64,000 nucleotides of DNA from Polaromonas sp. SP1 (GCF_003711205.1 NZ_CP031013.1:3390501-3454500), one strand, 5' to 3'. Counted from the stretch's first letter, positions 51,460 through 59,783 are shown. Numbers and translations: made by a program. The notes: a model not told the origin generated them from the letters alone.

Positions 51460-53286
51460 ATGAGCCATAAACAAATCCGCAATATCGCCATCATCGCCCA
51501 CGTTGACCATGGCAAAACCACCATGGTTGACCAGTTGCTGCGCCAGTCCGGCACCTTTGCCGAGCACGAAAAGGTGGTCGACACCGTGATGGACAACAAC
51601 GCGATCGAAAAAGAACGCGGCATCACCATCCTGGCCAAGAACTGCGCCGTGACCTGGGAAGGCACGCACATCAACATCGTCGACACCCCGGGCCACGCCG
51701 ACTTCGGCGGTGAAGTGGAGCGCGCGCTGTCCATGGTCGACGGTGTGGTGCTGCTGATCGATGCGCAGGAAGGCCCCATGCCCCAGACGCGTTTCGTGAC
51801 CAAGAAGGCCCTGGCGCTGGGCCTCAAGCCCATCGTCGTGGTCAACAAGGTCGACAAGCCGGGCGCCAACCCCGACAAGGTCATCAACGCCGCTTTCGAC
51901 CTGTTCGACAAGCTGGGCGCGACCGACGAGCAACTCGATTTCCCGGTGGTGTACGCCTCGGGCATCAACGGCTGGTCTTCGCTCGAAGAAGGCCCGCCGA
52001 ACGAGCAGTGGGGCCCCGACATGTCGGCGCTCTTCAACACCATCCTCAAGCACGTGCCTGCGCAAAAGGGTGACCCCGCAGCGCCGCTGCAACTGCAGAT
52101 TTCCGCCCTCGACTTCTCGACCTTCGTCGGCCGCATCGGCGTGGGCCGTATCAGCCAGGGCACGATCAGGCCCATGATGGACGTGGTTGTCATGGAAGGC
52201 CCGGACGGCAAGGCCGTCAAGGGCCGCATCAACCAGGTGCTGACCTTCCAGGGCCTGGAGCGTGTGCAGGCGACCGAAGCCGGCCCCGGCGAGATCGTGC
52301 TGATCAACGGCCTGACCGACATCGGCATCGGCGTGACGATCACCGACCCCACCAACCCGGCGCCGCTGCCCATGCTCAAGGTCGATGAGCCGACCCTGAC
52401 CATGAACTTCTGCGTCAACACCAGCCCGCTGGCCGGCCGTGAAGGCAAGTTCGTCACCAGCCGCCAGATCTGGGACCGCCTGCAGAAAGAGCTGCAGCAC
52501 AACGTGGCCCTGCGCGTGAAGGAAACCGACGAAGAAGGCATCTTCGAAGTCATGGGCCGTGGTGAGTTGCACCTGACCATCCTGCTGGAAAACATGCGCC
52601 GCGAAGGTTATGAAATGGCGGTGTCCAAGCCGCGCGTCGTGATGAAGGACGTCAACGGCGAAAAGCACGAGCCTATCGAACTGGTCACCGCCGACATCGA
52701 AGACCAGCACCAGGGCGGCGTGATGCAGGCCCTGGGCGAGCGCAAGGGCGAGCTGGTGAACATGGAGCCGGACGGCCGCGGCCGTGTGCGCCTTGAGTAC
52801 CGCATCCCGGCGCGCGGCCTGATCGGCTTTACCAACGAGTTCCTGAATCTGACGCGTGGTTCCGGCCTGATCTCCAACATCTTCGACAGCTACGAAGCGC
52901 ACAAGGGCGACATCGGCGGCCGTAAAAACGGTGTGCTGATCTCGATGGACGACGGTGAAATCTTCACCTACGCCCTGGGCAAGCTGGACGACCGCGGCCG
53001 CATGTTCGTGCGCGCCAACGACCCGGTGTACGAGGGCATGATCGTCGGCATCCACAGCCGCGATAACGACCTGGTGGTCAACGCCACGCGTACCAAGCAG
53101 CTGACCAACTTCCGCGTCAGCGGCAAGGAAGACGCGATCAAGATCACGCCGCCTATCGAGCTCACGCTCGAATACGGTGTCGAGTTCATTGAGGACGACG
53201 AGCTGGTTGAAATCACGCCCAAGTCGGTTCGCCTGCGCAAGCGCCACCTCAAAGAGAGCGATCGCAAGCGCGCCGGACGGTCTTGA
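51460..53286 (+). CDS. typA: ribosome-associated GTPase TypA/BipA
   Basis: A 608-residue translational GTPase of the EF-G-like family, involved in ribosome assembly and stress adaptation. G1 AHVDHGKTT is at residues 13-21, G3 DTPGH and G4 NKVD follow, and the domain III-V and C-terminal regions ([20 protein letters not shown]) are characteristic of BipA. It starts 34 bp after truB. A GC-rich repeat and an intrinsic terminator follow, closing the rimP-typA cluster. Confidence 0.96.
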   Translation: MSHKQIRNIAIIAHVDHGKTTMVDQLLRQSGTFAEHEKVVDTVMDNNAIEKERGITILAKNCAVTWEGTHINIVDTPGHADFGGEVERALSMVDGVVLLIDAQEGPMPQTRFVTKKALALGLKPIVVVNKVDKPGANPDKVINAAFDLFDKLGATDEQLDFPVVYASGINGWSSLEEGPPNEQWGPDMSALFNTILKHVPAQKGDPAAPLQLQISALDFSTFVGRIGVGRISQGTIRPMMDVVVMEGPDGKAVKGRINQVLTFQGLERVQATEAGPGEIVLINGLTDIGIGVTITDPTNPAPLPMLKVDEPTLTMNFCVNTSPLAGREGKFVTSRQIWDRLQKELQHNVALRVKETDEEGIFEVMGRGELHLTILLENMRREGYEMAVSKPRVVMKDVNGEKHEPIELVTADIEDQHQGGVMQALGERKGELVNMEPDGRGRVRLEYRIPARGLIGFTNEFLNLTRGSGLISNIFDSYEAHKGDIGGRKNGVLISMDDGEIFTYALGKLDDRGRMFVRANDPVYEGMIVGIHSRDNDLVVNATRTKQLTNFRVSGKEDAIKITPPIELTLEYGVEFIEDDELVEITPKSVRLRKRHLKESDRKRAGRS

Positions 53287-53296
53287 GCCCCACGCT

Positions 53297-53394
53297 GAGT
53301 AGCGCCCCCACGGTCGCTCACTTCGTGTAGCTTCCTGCCCCCCGAGGGGGCCGCCCGCCTGCGGTCTGGCAAAGCCAGTCCCGCGGCTCATGCT
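53297..53394. repeat. GC-rich dispersed repeat (family 2), copy 4
   Basis: CCCCCC-GA-GGGGG (53338-53350) and the hairpin CTGGC-AAA-GCCAG (53366-53378). It lies between the typA stop codon and its terminator. Confidence 0.75.
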
Positions 53395-53443
53395 GGCATG
53401 AAGAAAGGGCAGCTCCGTGTAGTGCGGTGAATCGCCAGAAACC

Positions 53444-53480
53444 AGGCCGCTGTGTGTGTAAGCTCCAGCGGCCTTTTTAA
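53444..53480 (+). terminator. intrinsic terminator after typA
   Basis: AGGCCGCTG (53444-53452) pairs with CAGCGGCCT (53466-53474), followed by T-rich sequence. Confidence 0.9.
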
Positions 53481-53518
53481 CTTTTTTTGTGTTCGCTTTC
53501 AGCCTGAATTGATTGCCC

Positions 53519-54394
53519 ATGAAACTCACGCATTCCAAAGCCGTTTTCCTGATGATCCTCGTGACGATGATGTGGTCGATTGCGGGTGTGGTCACGCGTC
53601 ACCTGGAGTCGGCACGCAGCTTTGAGGTCACGTTCTGGCGCAGCTTTTTCACGGTGGTCTCGCTGCTGGTGATCCTGCCGTTGTGGCAGGGCAGGGCAGT
53701 CTTCACCAAAATCCGCAACGGCGGCTCGGCGCTCTGGATCTCCGGCTTTTGCTGGAGCGTGATGTTCACGGCTTTCATGGTGGCGCTGACGCTCACCACG
53801 GTGGCCAATGTGCTGGTGACCATGGCGGTCAGCCCCTTCATCACGGCCTTGCTGGCCCGGGCCTTTATCGGCCACAAAATCCCCGGCCGCACCTGGCTGG
53901 CCATTGCCATGGCCGGCGCCGGTATTGCCTGGATGTACGGCGGGCAAATGGACCTTTCCAGCCACCTGGGCGGCACGCTGGTGGCCCTGATGGTGCCGCT
54001 GGCCAGCGCTAGCAACTGGACGGTGGTGCAGCACAGCCGCGCGCACGGCAAAAACATCGACCTGGTGCCGGCCGTGCTGGTGGGTGCGGTGATTTCGACG
54101 CTGGCGACCTTGCCGCTGTCGTTTCCGTTTTCCGCGACGCCGCACGACATCGGCCTGCTGGCCTTGCTGGGCCTGGTCCAGCTGGCCATTCCCTGCGTGT
54201 TGTCGGTAATGTGCGCCGGCGTCCTCAAGGCGCCCGAAGTGGCCTTGCTGGCGCTGCTGGAAGTGATTTTCGGGATTTTGCTGGCCTGGTTTGGCGCGGG
54301 CGAAGTGCCCGGCGCCAGCGTGCTGACCGGCGGTGCGCTGGTCATAGGCGCATTGGTGGTCAATGAACTGATTGGATGGAGGCAGCGGGCATGA
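53519..54394 (+). CDS. DMT-superfamily (EamA) transporter
   Basis: A 291-residue protein with about ten transmembrane helices in two EamA repeats: MKLTHSKAVFLMILVTMMWS, then FWRSFFTVVSLLVILPLW, and VPLASASNWTVVQHSRAHGK, then CAGVLKAPEVALLALLEVIF. This family exports or imports metabolites; the substrate is unknown. The ATG at 53519 is preferred to an in-frame TTG two codons upstream. The stop overlaps the next gene's start (ATGA at 54391-54394), so co-expression with the enoyl-CoA hydratase homologue is expected. Confidence 0.9.
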   Translation: MKLTHSKAVFLMILVTMMWSIAGVVTRHLESARSFEVTFWRSFFTVVSLLVILPLWQGRAVFTKIRNGGSALWISGFCWSVMFTAFMVALTLTTVANVLVTMAVSPFITALLARAFIGHKIPGRTWLAIAMAGAGIAWMYGGQMDLSSHLGGTLVALMVPLASASNWTVVQHSRAHGKNIDLVPAVLVGAVISTLATLPLSFPFSATPHDIGLLALLGLVQLAIPCVLSVMCAGVLKAPEVALLALLEVIFGILLAWFGAGEVPGASVLTGGALVIGALVVNELIGWRQRA

Positions 54395-54417
54395 GTGGAA
54401 TCAGTGGAATGAGCGGA
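54391..54417 (+). repeat. three 9-bp tandem units at the hydratase N-terminus
   Basis: ATGAGTGGA, ATCAGTGGA, ATGAGCGGA, encoding MSG-ISG-MSG. Alternative ATGs at 54376, 54409 and 54418 leave the true start somewhat open. Confidence 0.75.
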
Positions 54418-55536
54418 ATGAATGCGGAAAGCAAAACCGAGGTGCTGGTGGAGCGGCGTGCAAACGCCGGGCTCATCACCCTGAACCGGCCCAAGGCGCT
54501 CAACGCGCTGTCGCTGCAGATGATCCGGGACCTGACCCAGGCCTTGCTGGCCTGGCGTGACGATGCGTCGGTGCAGGTCGTGGCGATTCGCGGCTCCAAC
54601 AAAAAAGGACAGCCCGGCACGCCTGAAAGCCTTTTTGGCGGTTTCTCGGCGGGCGGCGACATCCGCTTCTTTCACCAGGCCGTGCTGGCCGGTGACCCGG
54701 CGCTCGAAGACTTCTTCACCGAGGAATATGCCCTCAACCACCTGATCCACACCTATCCCAAGCCGTACATCGCCTTCATGGACGGCGTGGTCATGGGCGG
54801 CGGCATGGGCATCAGCCAGGGCGCGCGTGTGCGCATCGTGACGGAACACACCAAGATGGCCATGCCGGAGACCAACATCGGGCTGTTTCCGGACGTGGGC
54901 GGTGGCTACTTCCTGAGCCGCTGCCCCGGACACGCCGGCGAATACCTTGCGCTGACGGGCGACGTCATCGGTGCAGACGACGCGCTGGCTTACGGGCTGG
55001 CGGACGTCAAGGTCGATGCAGCGCGCCAGCCGGCGCTGTGGGACGCCCTGGGCAATGAGTCATTTGCTTCGACCGCAGATGCTGAGCGATGGATTGCTAC
55101 TGAATTGATAGCTAAAAGTCCAGGTTCCACCTGGGCTGGAGGCCAAATCGACACTTATTTCTCGCTGGACCGCGTGAAACACATCGTCGACGCGCTGGAA
55201 GCTTCGTCCGAGCCTTGGGCCGTCAAAACGGCGGCCACCCTGCGCAAACGCTCGCCCTTGATGCTGCACGTGACGCTCGAGCAGATCCGCCGCGCCCGCA
55301 GCATTAGCCTGGCGGACAACCTGCGCATGGAGCGAGACATGGTGCACCAGTGCTTTCACTTGCGGCCAGGCACGGCGAGCGAGACCGTCGAGGGCATACG
55401 CGCGCTGGCTATCGACAAGGATTACAAACCGCAGTGGAACCCGGCGCGCATTGAAGACGTGAAGCCGGACATGGTGAAAGCGTTTTTTGCCAGCCCGTGG
55501 ACGGCCCAAACGCATCCTTTGCGTGGCTTGACGTAA
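54391..55536 (+). CDS. enoyl-CoA hydratase/isomerase family (3-hydroxyisobutyryl-CoA hydrolase-like)
   Basis: A 381-residue crotonase-fold protein. GGFSAGGDIRFF and GVVMGGGMGIS form the oxyanion hole, and MPETNIGLFPDVGGGYFLSR is typical of the 3-hydroxyisobutyryl-CoA hydrolase branch used in valine breakdown. Other hydratase activities remain possible. The ATG at 54391 overlaps the transporter stop, with GGAGG 8 bp upstream. The N-terminus is encoded by three 9-bp repeats (MSGISGMSGM). Copy I of the dispersed repeat encodes ATELIAKSPG...TWAGGQID around residues 236-254. Confidence 0.88.
   Translation: MSGISGMSGMNAESKTEVLVERRANAGLITLNRPKALNALSLQMIRDLTQALLAWRDDASVQVVAIRGSNKKGQPGTPESLFGGFSAGGDIRFFHQAVLAGDPALEDFFTEEYALNHLIHTYPKPYIAFMDGVVMGGGMGISQGARVRIVTEHTKMAMPETNIGLFPDVGGGYFLSRCPGHAGEYLALTGDVIGADDALAYGLADVKVDAARQPALWDALGNESFASTADAERWIATELIAKSPGSTWAGGQIDTYFSLDRVKHIVDALEASSEPWAVKTAATLRKRSPLMLHVTLEQIRRARSISLADNLRMERDMVHQCFHLRPGTASETVEGIRALAIDKDYKPQWNPARIEDVKPDMVKAFFASPWTAQTHPLRGLT
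55096..55152 (-). repeat. dispersed element copy I, inside the hydratase gene
   Basis: Reverse copy: GCTACTGAATTGATAGC (55097-55113), then CTGGGCTGGAGGCCAAATCG (55131-55150). It is read in frame as ATELIA...WAGGQI. Confidence 0.85.
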
Positions 55537-55560
55537 AAAGCGCTTTACCAGGCCAGTTAC

Positions 55561-55620
55561 GCTATTAAATCGATAGCTGAAAGCCTATGTACCGCCTGGG
55601 CTGGAGGCGGATTTCATTTA
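55561..55620 (-). repeat. dispersed element copy J (intergenic)
   Basis: Reverse copy: GCTATTAAATCGATAGC (55561-55577), then CCTGGGCTGGAGGCGGATTT (55595-55614). It lies between two convergent genes, 25 bp past the hydratase stop codon, and is about 450 bp from copy I in the same orientation. Confidence 0.88.
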
Positions 55621-55637
55621 AATTTGCGGGCCGGGCC

Positions 55638-56531
55638 TCAGAGTTGCTGATACACCAGCTGCGCCAGCCTCATCAGCTCTTCCCGTGAAACTGCGCCGCT
55701 CAGCGCATACCCAAAGCCCTGGTCCACCCAATAAAACGAGGGCACAGGCCCGTCGCCGCTGTAGCGGAAGGCGGTTTCCAGGCTGCCAGGCTGGGGTGCA
55801 ACCGGGGGAGGTGCAAGGCTGACTGAAGCACCGGAAGCACCGGAAGCACCGGAAGCGGTGGCATCCAGCGCCCCCAGGTACAGCGTCAAACGCAGGCCGG
55901 CCGCGTTCTGGAACATGAACTGCGCCCGGGCGCCGCCGTCACCGGACAGCAGCCGCCCGCCGACCAGCTCATAGCCTTGCGAAGCCAGCACCGGAACCTT
56001 CAGCGGGCGCCCCACACGTTTGGACAGCCACTGCACCAGATGGTCTTGCTGCGCGGCTGTGACCTCGACCGGGTGGCGCACCTCGGGTGAGAACACCGCG
56101 TGCGCCAGCGAGGCCTGGCGTACAAAGGATTGGGAAGATTGCATCGCAAGCTGCCCCCGCGCCGGGCCGCCGATCTGGCCACGCGACAGCCAGCCCACAC
56201 CAAAAGCCAGCATCACCGCCGCCGCCATGCCGCCCCAGCGCTGCCATTGCCCGATCCGGCGCCTGCCGGCCTCGCCGCGCCGCGCTGCCGCCAGCAGCGC
56301 ATCGGGAATGGCTTCGTCCAGCACCGGGCGGTGCAGCGCGCGCAAGGCCTCGCGTTGGGACTTCCACGCGGCCAGGGTCTCGCGGGCAGCGGCATCGCCG
56401 GCCAGCAGGGCCTCCAGCTCCGCACGCCGTGCGGGCGGCAACTGGCCGTCGACCATGGCATTGATCTGGTCGTGCATCGGTTCGCCGTGAGGGTCAAGGG
56501 AAGTGCCTTGCGGTTTGTCCATGGTCGTCAT
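55638..56531 (-). CDS. anti-sigma factor (transmembrane)
   Basis: A 297-residue protein with an N-terminal cytoplasmic sigma-binding-like helix region (MHDQINAMVDGQLPPARRAE, then LEALLAGDAAARETLAAW). One membrane segment is at about residues 104-120 (GMAAAVMLAFGVGWL), and a periplasmic domain with GYALSGAVSREELMRLAQLV closes the protein. The canonical His-x3-Cys-x2-Cys zinc motif is absent, so sensing is not by zinc thiol redox. Alternative starts at 56522 (MDKPQG) or 56477 (MHDQIN) are possible. It follows the ECF sigma gene by 4 bp, so it should control that factor. A periplasmic linker has GAS tripeptide repeats. Confidence 0.88.
   Translation of the reverse strand: MTTMDKPQGTSLDPHGEPMHDQINAMVDGQLPPARRAELEALLAGDAAARETLAAWKSQREALRALHRPVLDEAIPDALLAAARRGEAGRRRIGQWQRWGGMAAAVMLAFGVGWLSRGQIGGPARGQLAMQSSQSFVRQASLAHAVFSPEVRHPVEVTAAQQDHLVQWLSKRVGRPLKVPVLASQGYELVGGRLLSGDGGARAQFMFQNAAGLRLTLYLGALDATASGASGASGASVSLAPPPVAPQPGSLETAFRYSGDGPVPSFYWVDQGFGYALSGAVSREELMRLAQLVYQQL
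55825..55860. repeat. four 9-bp tandem units in the anti-sigma gene
   Basis: GAAGCACCG three times, then GAAGCGGTG. On the coding (minus) strand they give Gly-Ala-Ser units in the predicted periplasmic linker. Confidence 0.85.
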
Positions 56532-56535
56532 GCCT

Positions 56536-57075
56536 TTATTTCAGGCGCCTGAGCTGCGGGGGTGCACCGGTTTCGGCGGGGGTAGCGGGTGTGGCGGGCA
56601 TGGCCGGTGCGTCCATCAATTCCCGCAGGCGGCTGCGCGCCCGCGACAGGCGCGACATGACGGTCCCGACAGGCACACCGGTGATTTTGGCGACTTCGTC
56701 ATACGAAAGGTCTTCCAGGCTGACCAGCAGCAACACCACCCGCTGGTCTTCGGGCAGTCGCAGCAGGCAGCGCTGCAAGTCCAGCGACTGCGCCGTGCCG
56801 GCTTCGGGTGCGGCCATTTCGTGCTCGACGTCATCGACATTGACGGTGGCGCCGGCTGCCGCCTGTCGCACAGAGCGCCGAACCTGGTTGATAAAAATGT
56901 TGTGCATCAGCGTGAAGAGCCACGCGCGCAAGTCGCTGCCCACCGCCCACAAGCGCCATTTGGTGCAGGCCCGCTCCAGCGTGTCCTGCACCAGGTCGTC
57001 CGCCATCCAGGCGTCACCCGTCAGCGCGCGCGCATAGCGGCGCAGGCTGGGGATGTGGTCGGTCAGCGGGGCCAT
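56536..57075 (-). CDS. ECF-family RNA polymerase sigma factor
   Basis: A 179-residue extracytoplasmic-function sigma factor. Region 2: SLRRYARALTGDAWMADDLV, QDTLERACTKW, LRAWLFTLMHNIFINQVRRS. Region 4: RCLLRLPEDQRVVLLLVSLE, then VAKITGVPVGTVMSRLSRAR as DNA-recognition helix-turn-helix. A C-terminal Pro/Ala/Thr tail (PAMPATPATPAETGA) is likely disordered. It sits between a small lipoprotein gene (62-bp gap) and its anti-sigma gene (4-bp gap). A candidate promoter upstream of the lipoprotein gene suggests autoregulation. Confidence 0.93.
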   Translation of the reverse strand: MAPLTDHIPSLRRYARALTGDAWMADDLVQDTLERACTKWRLWAVGSDLRAWLFTLMHNIFINQVRRSVRQAAAGATVNVDDVEHEMAAPEAGTAQSLDLQRCLLRLPEDQRVVLLLVSLEDLSYDEVAKITGVPVGTVMSRLSRARSRLRELMDAPAMPATPATPAETGAPPQLRRLK

Positions 57076-57137
57076 GGGTTGGGGATGCCTGCGGCCATCG
57101 TAGCGAAGTCAGCTGCAGGCCTCACAGCATTGCGGCG

Positions 57138-57512
57138 TCAGGGCTTGACGACGTGCCAGACATTCATGAAGCCATCACCGGTCTTGTCGCCGGGCTTGGC
57201 ATCCTTGGCCCAGTAGTAAAGCGGCTTGCCCTTCATGGCCCATTGTTTCTTGCCGTCGTCGCGTGTGATGACGCTGTAGTCACCGGCGGCTTTGTCGGCG
57301 TCTGCGGCCATCAGCGGCGGCCAGTTGGTCGCGCAAGGGCCGTTGCAGACAGACTTTCCGCTGCCTGCCGCGTCGCGGTCAAAGACATACAGCGTCATGC
57401 CGTTGGGGCCCACCAGCACGCCGTCGGCGACTTTGGCCGGGCTGCTGGCAGTCATGGAGGCGCAGCCGCCGAGCAGGGCGGCCGTCAAAAGGGCGGTGGA
57501 CAGCAATTTCAT
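57138..57512 (-). CDS. COG4315-type secreted lipoprotein
   Basis: A 124-residue protein with lipoprotein signal MKLLSTALLTAALLGGCASM (lipobox LGGC, lipidated Cys17). Two characteristic repeats follow: LVGPNGMTLYVFDRDAAGSG, with CNGPCATNWPPL, and QWAMKGKPLYYWAKDAKPGD. Function is unknown; proposed roles include redox sensing through the CxxxC motif. The start is the ATG at 57512, with GGAGA six bases upstream. It is the first gene of a likely operon with the ECF sigma factor and anti-sigma factor, making it a candidate target or sensor of that system. Confidence 0.9.
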   Translation of the reverse strand: MKLLSTALLTAALLGGCASMTASSPAKVADGVLVGPNGMTLYVFDRDAAGSGKSVCNGPCATNWPPLMAADADKAAGDYSVITRDDGKKQWAMKGKPLYYWAKDAKPGDKTGDGFMNVWHVVKP

Positions 57513-57578
57513 GGAATTCTCCGGTGTGGTGGTGGGCAGGGTATCGGTTTGCACGCCACGTTTGACGCGGCTGCACAC

Positions 57579-57609
57579 GGATAAACACCGGCCGGGGCCG
57601 GTTTATTCC
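57579..57609 (-). promoter_or_regulatory. ECF-type promoter candidate for lipoprotein-sigma-anti-sigma operon
   Basis: Minus strand: GGAATAA (rc of 57603-57609), 17 bp, then TTTATCC (rc of 57579-57585). The GGAAT block is typical of ECF -35 elements and GTTTAT is a plausible -10, about 65 bp before the lipoprotein ATG. It is also a dyad, so a hairpin or operator is the alternative reading. Confidence 0.5.
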
Positions 57610-57665
57610 ATCGCCGGAGAAAAATAAACGGATGTGCTGCGGCCAGCCGGCCGCGTGCCTGCCGA

Positions 57666-58199
57666 TCAGCGGTTGCGGGACTTCATCGCGCGCTCCACCT
57701 CGCGTTTGCCTTCGCGGTCCTTGATGGTGTCGCGCTTGTCGTGCTCGCCCTTGCCCTTGGCCAGGCCGATTTCGCATTTCACCTTGCCGGCCTTCCAGTG
57801 CATGTTCAGCGGCACCAGCGTGAAGCCTTTTTGCTCGACTTTGCCGATCAGGCGGCGGATCTCTTCCTTGTGCATCAAGAGCTTCTTGGTGCGCACCGAG
57901 TCCGGACGCACATGGGTCGAAGCCGTGCCCAGCGGGTTGATCTGGCAGCCGATGATAAAAAGCTCACCGCCGCGCACCACCACATAACCGTCGGTCAGCT
58001 GCACCTTGCCTTCGCGCAGGGACTTCACCTCCCAGCCTTCCAGCACCATGCCCGCTTCAAAGCGCTCTTCAATGTGGTAATTGAAAAGCGCTTTTTTGTT
58101 GTCGGCAATGCGCACGGCCGCCGCAGCTGCCTTGGGGGAGAGATTGGCGGAAGGCGTTGCGGCCGATTTTTTCGAGGAGGATGCTTCTTTGGTGGCCAT
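57666..58199 (-). CDS. smpB: tmRNA-binding protein SmpB
   Basis: A 177-residue partner of tmRNA in trans-translation. [40 protein letters not shown], the [10 protein letters not shown] segment and the basic C-terminal tail [20 protein letters not shown] are diagnostic. The N-terminal 30 residues are a Ser/Ala/Lys-rich extension beyond the usual ~160. It is divergent from ratA-rnfH with 86 bp between, the same arrangement as in E. coli. The ssrA gene itself is not in the window. Confidence 0.95.
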   Translation of the reverse strand: MATKEASSSKKSAATPSANLSPKAAAAAVRIADNKKALFNYHIEERFEAGMVLEGWEVKSLREGKVQLTDGYVVVRGGELFIIGCQINPLGTASTHVRPDSVRTKKLLMHKEEIRRLIGKVEQKGFTLVPLNMHWKAGKVKCEIGLAKGKGEHDKRDTIKDREGKREVERAMKSRNR

Positions 58200-58285
58200 G
58201 GATAAGAGATAAGGGCGAAATCTGGAAAGTACAGTGTCAGCAACGCGGCTAATACAATTGACAATTGCGCCCAGACCCTGATTGT

Positions 58286-58732
58286 ATGAAAACCGTTCAC
58301 AAGTCCGTTTTAATTTGGTACAGCGCCGCCGAGATGTTTGCGCTTGTGACGGATATCGCCAGGTATCCCGAGTTTTTGCCCTGGTGCGACCAGGCTTCGG
58401 TGCTGGAGGAAGATGCCAACGGCATGACCGCCAAGGTCGGCATTTCGTTTGCCGGCCTCACGCAAAGCTTCACCACCCGCAACACGCACCAGAAAGACCG
58501 CAAGGTCAGCCTCAAGCTGGTCGACGGCCCCTTTTCAAAACTCGACGGGCATTGGGATTTCACGCCGGTAGGCAAGGGCGGCGAAAGGGCCTGCAAGGTC
58601 GAGTTCACCCTGCGCTATGACTTCGACAACGCAGCGCTGGCGGCCCTGGTCGGGCCCGTGTTTGAAAAGATCGCCGGCAGCCTGGTCGATGCCTTCGTCA
58701 AGCGGGCGTCGGACGTCTATGGCGAAGGCTGA
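58286..58732 (+). CDS. ratA: RatA/COQ10-type START-domain protein
   Basis: A 148-residue polyketide-cyclase/START-fold protein. [35 protein letters not shown], and the C-terminal [20 protein letters not shown] are typical. In E. coli RatA blocks 70S formation. Homologues also bind ubiquinone (COQ10), so either function is possible. The ATG at 58286 is chosen; the upstream frame adds seven residues. It overlaps rnfH by 14 bp. Confidence 0.9.
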   Translation: MKTVHKSVLIWYSAAEMFALVTDIARYPEFLPWCDQASVLEEDANGMTAKVGISFAGLTQSFTTRNTHQKDRKVSLKLVDGPFSKLDGHWDFTPVGKGGERACKVEFTLRYDFDNAALAALVGPVFEKIAGSLVDAFVKRASDVYGEG

Positions 58733-59075
58733 GGCCACGGCGCTCCTGGCGGTCGCTATCGTTTATTCGCCCGCGCCCCGGCAGGTGCGCGAATGGCAAG
58801 TCAAGATCCCCGCCGGAACAACTGTTGCCAAGGCACTGGCGGCCTGCGGGGTGCTGGATGAATTTCCGGAACTGCAGGCGAGCCGGCCGGTGCTGGGCAT
58901 CTGGGGCCGCAAAACCGTGCCCGGGCATGTGCTGCTGGAGGGTGACAGGGTGGAAATCTATCGCGGCCTGCGTGTGGACCCGAAAGTCGCCCGGCGTGAG
59001 CGGTTCCGCCGGCAGGGCGCAAAACGGGCAGGGCTTTTTGCCAAAACCCGGATGGGCGCCAAAGCGGGCTACTAA
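58719..59075 (+). CDS. rnfH: RnfH-family ubiquitin-fold protein
   Basis: A 118-residue member of UPF0125/RnfH, a small beta-grasp (ubiquitin-like) family. ALLAVAIVYSPAPRQVREWQ, VKIPAGTTVAKALAACGV, LGIWGRKTVPGHVLLEGDRV and EIYRGLRVDPKVARRERFRR are diagnostic. The ATG at 58719 overlaps ratA by 14 bp, with the frame within ratA discarded as shadow. The ratA-rnfH pair was once considered a toxin-antitoxin module, but RnfH is not a proven antitoxin. It converges with the DUF4124 gene after 21 bp. Confidence 0.92.
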   Translation: MAKAEATALLAVAIVYSPAPRQVREWQVKIPAGTTVAKALAACGVLDEFPELQASRPVLGIWGRKTVPGHVLLEGDRVEIYRGLRVDPKVARRERFRRQGAKRAGLFAKTRMGAKAGY

Positions 59076-59096
59076 GCCATCACAGGGCCATGCGGC

Positions 59097-59633
59097 CTAT
59101 TTGCAATCGCTGTCAATAATCGCTTGAACGCGCTTTGTTTCTGCGGCCTTGGCGTTGTCATCCATGATTTCCCGCTCGCCCTTGGCGTTGACCGCAGCCA
59201 TTCTGACGCCGGCCTGCAGATTGGCCTGGGCTTTTTTGGCGCGCTCACAGTTGTCGGCCCTTGCCTTGGCGACTTTTTCCTCGTCGGCCTTCTTTTTGGC
59301 CGCTTCTTCTTCGTCGGCCTGCTTCTTTTTGGCTTCCAGCTGGGTGTCTTTGCCCGAAAGCTTGGGGGCAGTGCCTGCGTTGGGTTTGGGTGCAGCGCCT
59401 GCTGGAGCCGGTGCTGCCGCTGAATCTTCAGGCGCAACGGGCGCCGCAACCATCCGGGATCCGGCCGGCCTTTTCAGAATGTTTTTTTCCTGGATGTCGG
59501 CAGGCGGCGAGCGGTCGCTGTAGACCTTGCGGCCGTCCTTGTCGATCCATTGCCACTGGGCCAGCGCCGGGATGGTGAAAGACACGCCGGCCAAGGCCAG
59601 GAGGAGTGTTCTTGAAACGAGTTTGAGGTCCAT
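59097..59633 (-). CDS. DUF4124 domain periplasmic protein
   Basis: A 178-residue protein with a signal peptide (residues 1-25, [19 protein letters not shown], cleaved near PALA-QWQ). The N-terminal DUF4124 segment is [20 protein letters not shown]. It is followed by a Pro/Ala linker and a long charged coiled coil ([20 protein letters not shown], then [20 protein letters not shown]). Function unknown. It lies upstream of and divergent from guaB, as in many Burkholderiales. The C-terminus ends IIDSDCK. Confidence 0.9.
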   Translation of the reverse strand: MDLKLVSRTLLLALAGVSFTIPALAQWQWIDKDGRKVYSDRSPPADIQEKNILKRPAGSRMVAAPVAPEDSAAAPAPAGAAPKPNAGTAPKLSGKDTQLEAKKKQADEEEAAKKKADEEKVAKARADNCERAKKAQANLQAGVRMAAVNAKGEREIMDDNAKAAETKRVQAIIDSDCK

Positions 59634-59783
59634 TTTGCGAGTGTAGCGCCGCGCCGTGCGGATTGTTGGCTGTCGCGGTGCAAAGCAGCCTTTTTACAAC
59701 CGCAGAGCAACAGGTGCGCCGCAAGCTGCCCCGGCGGCGCCAGGGACGCTAGGGTTAGTACCGACGGGTCTTTACGACAAGGG

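Noticed and set aside
51139-53595. Minus-strand frame of 818 codons opposite truB/typA
   Set aside because: It spans two genes and a terminator on the other strand, and its sequence has no domain features.
4711-55620. CRISPR array interpretation of the repeated palindromes
   Set aside because: Copies are kilobases apart, in both orientations and inside genes, with no regular spacers and no cas genes.
57579-57609. Dyad as an smpB terminator
   Set aside because: It lies on the right side, but no T-run follows on the minus strand. The promoter reading fits better, though a hairpin cannot be excluded.
58286-59075. ratA-rnfH as a toxin-antitoxin pair
   Set aside because: The pairing is historical. 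RnfH is a ubiquitin-fold protein with no proven antitoxin role, and the genes are core and next to smpB.
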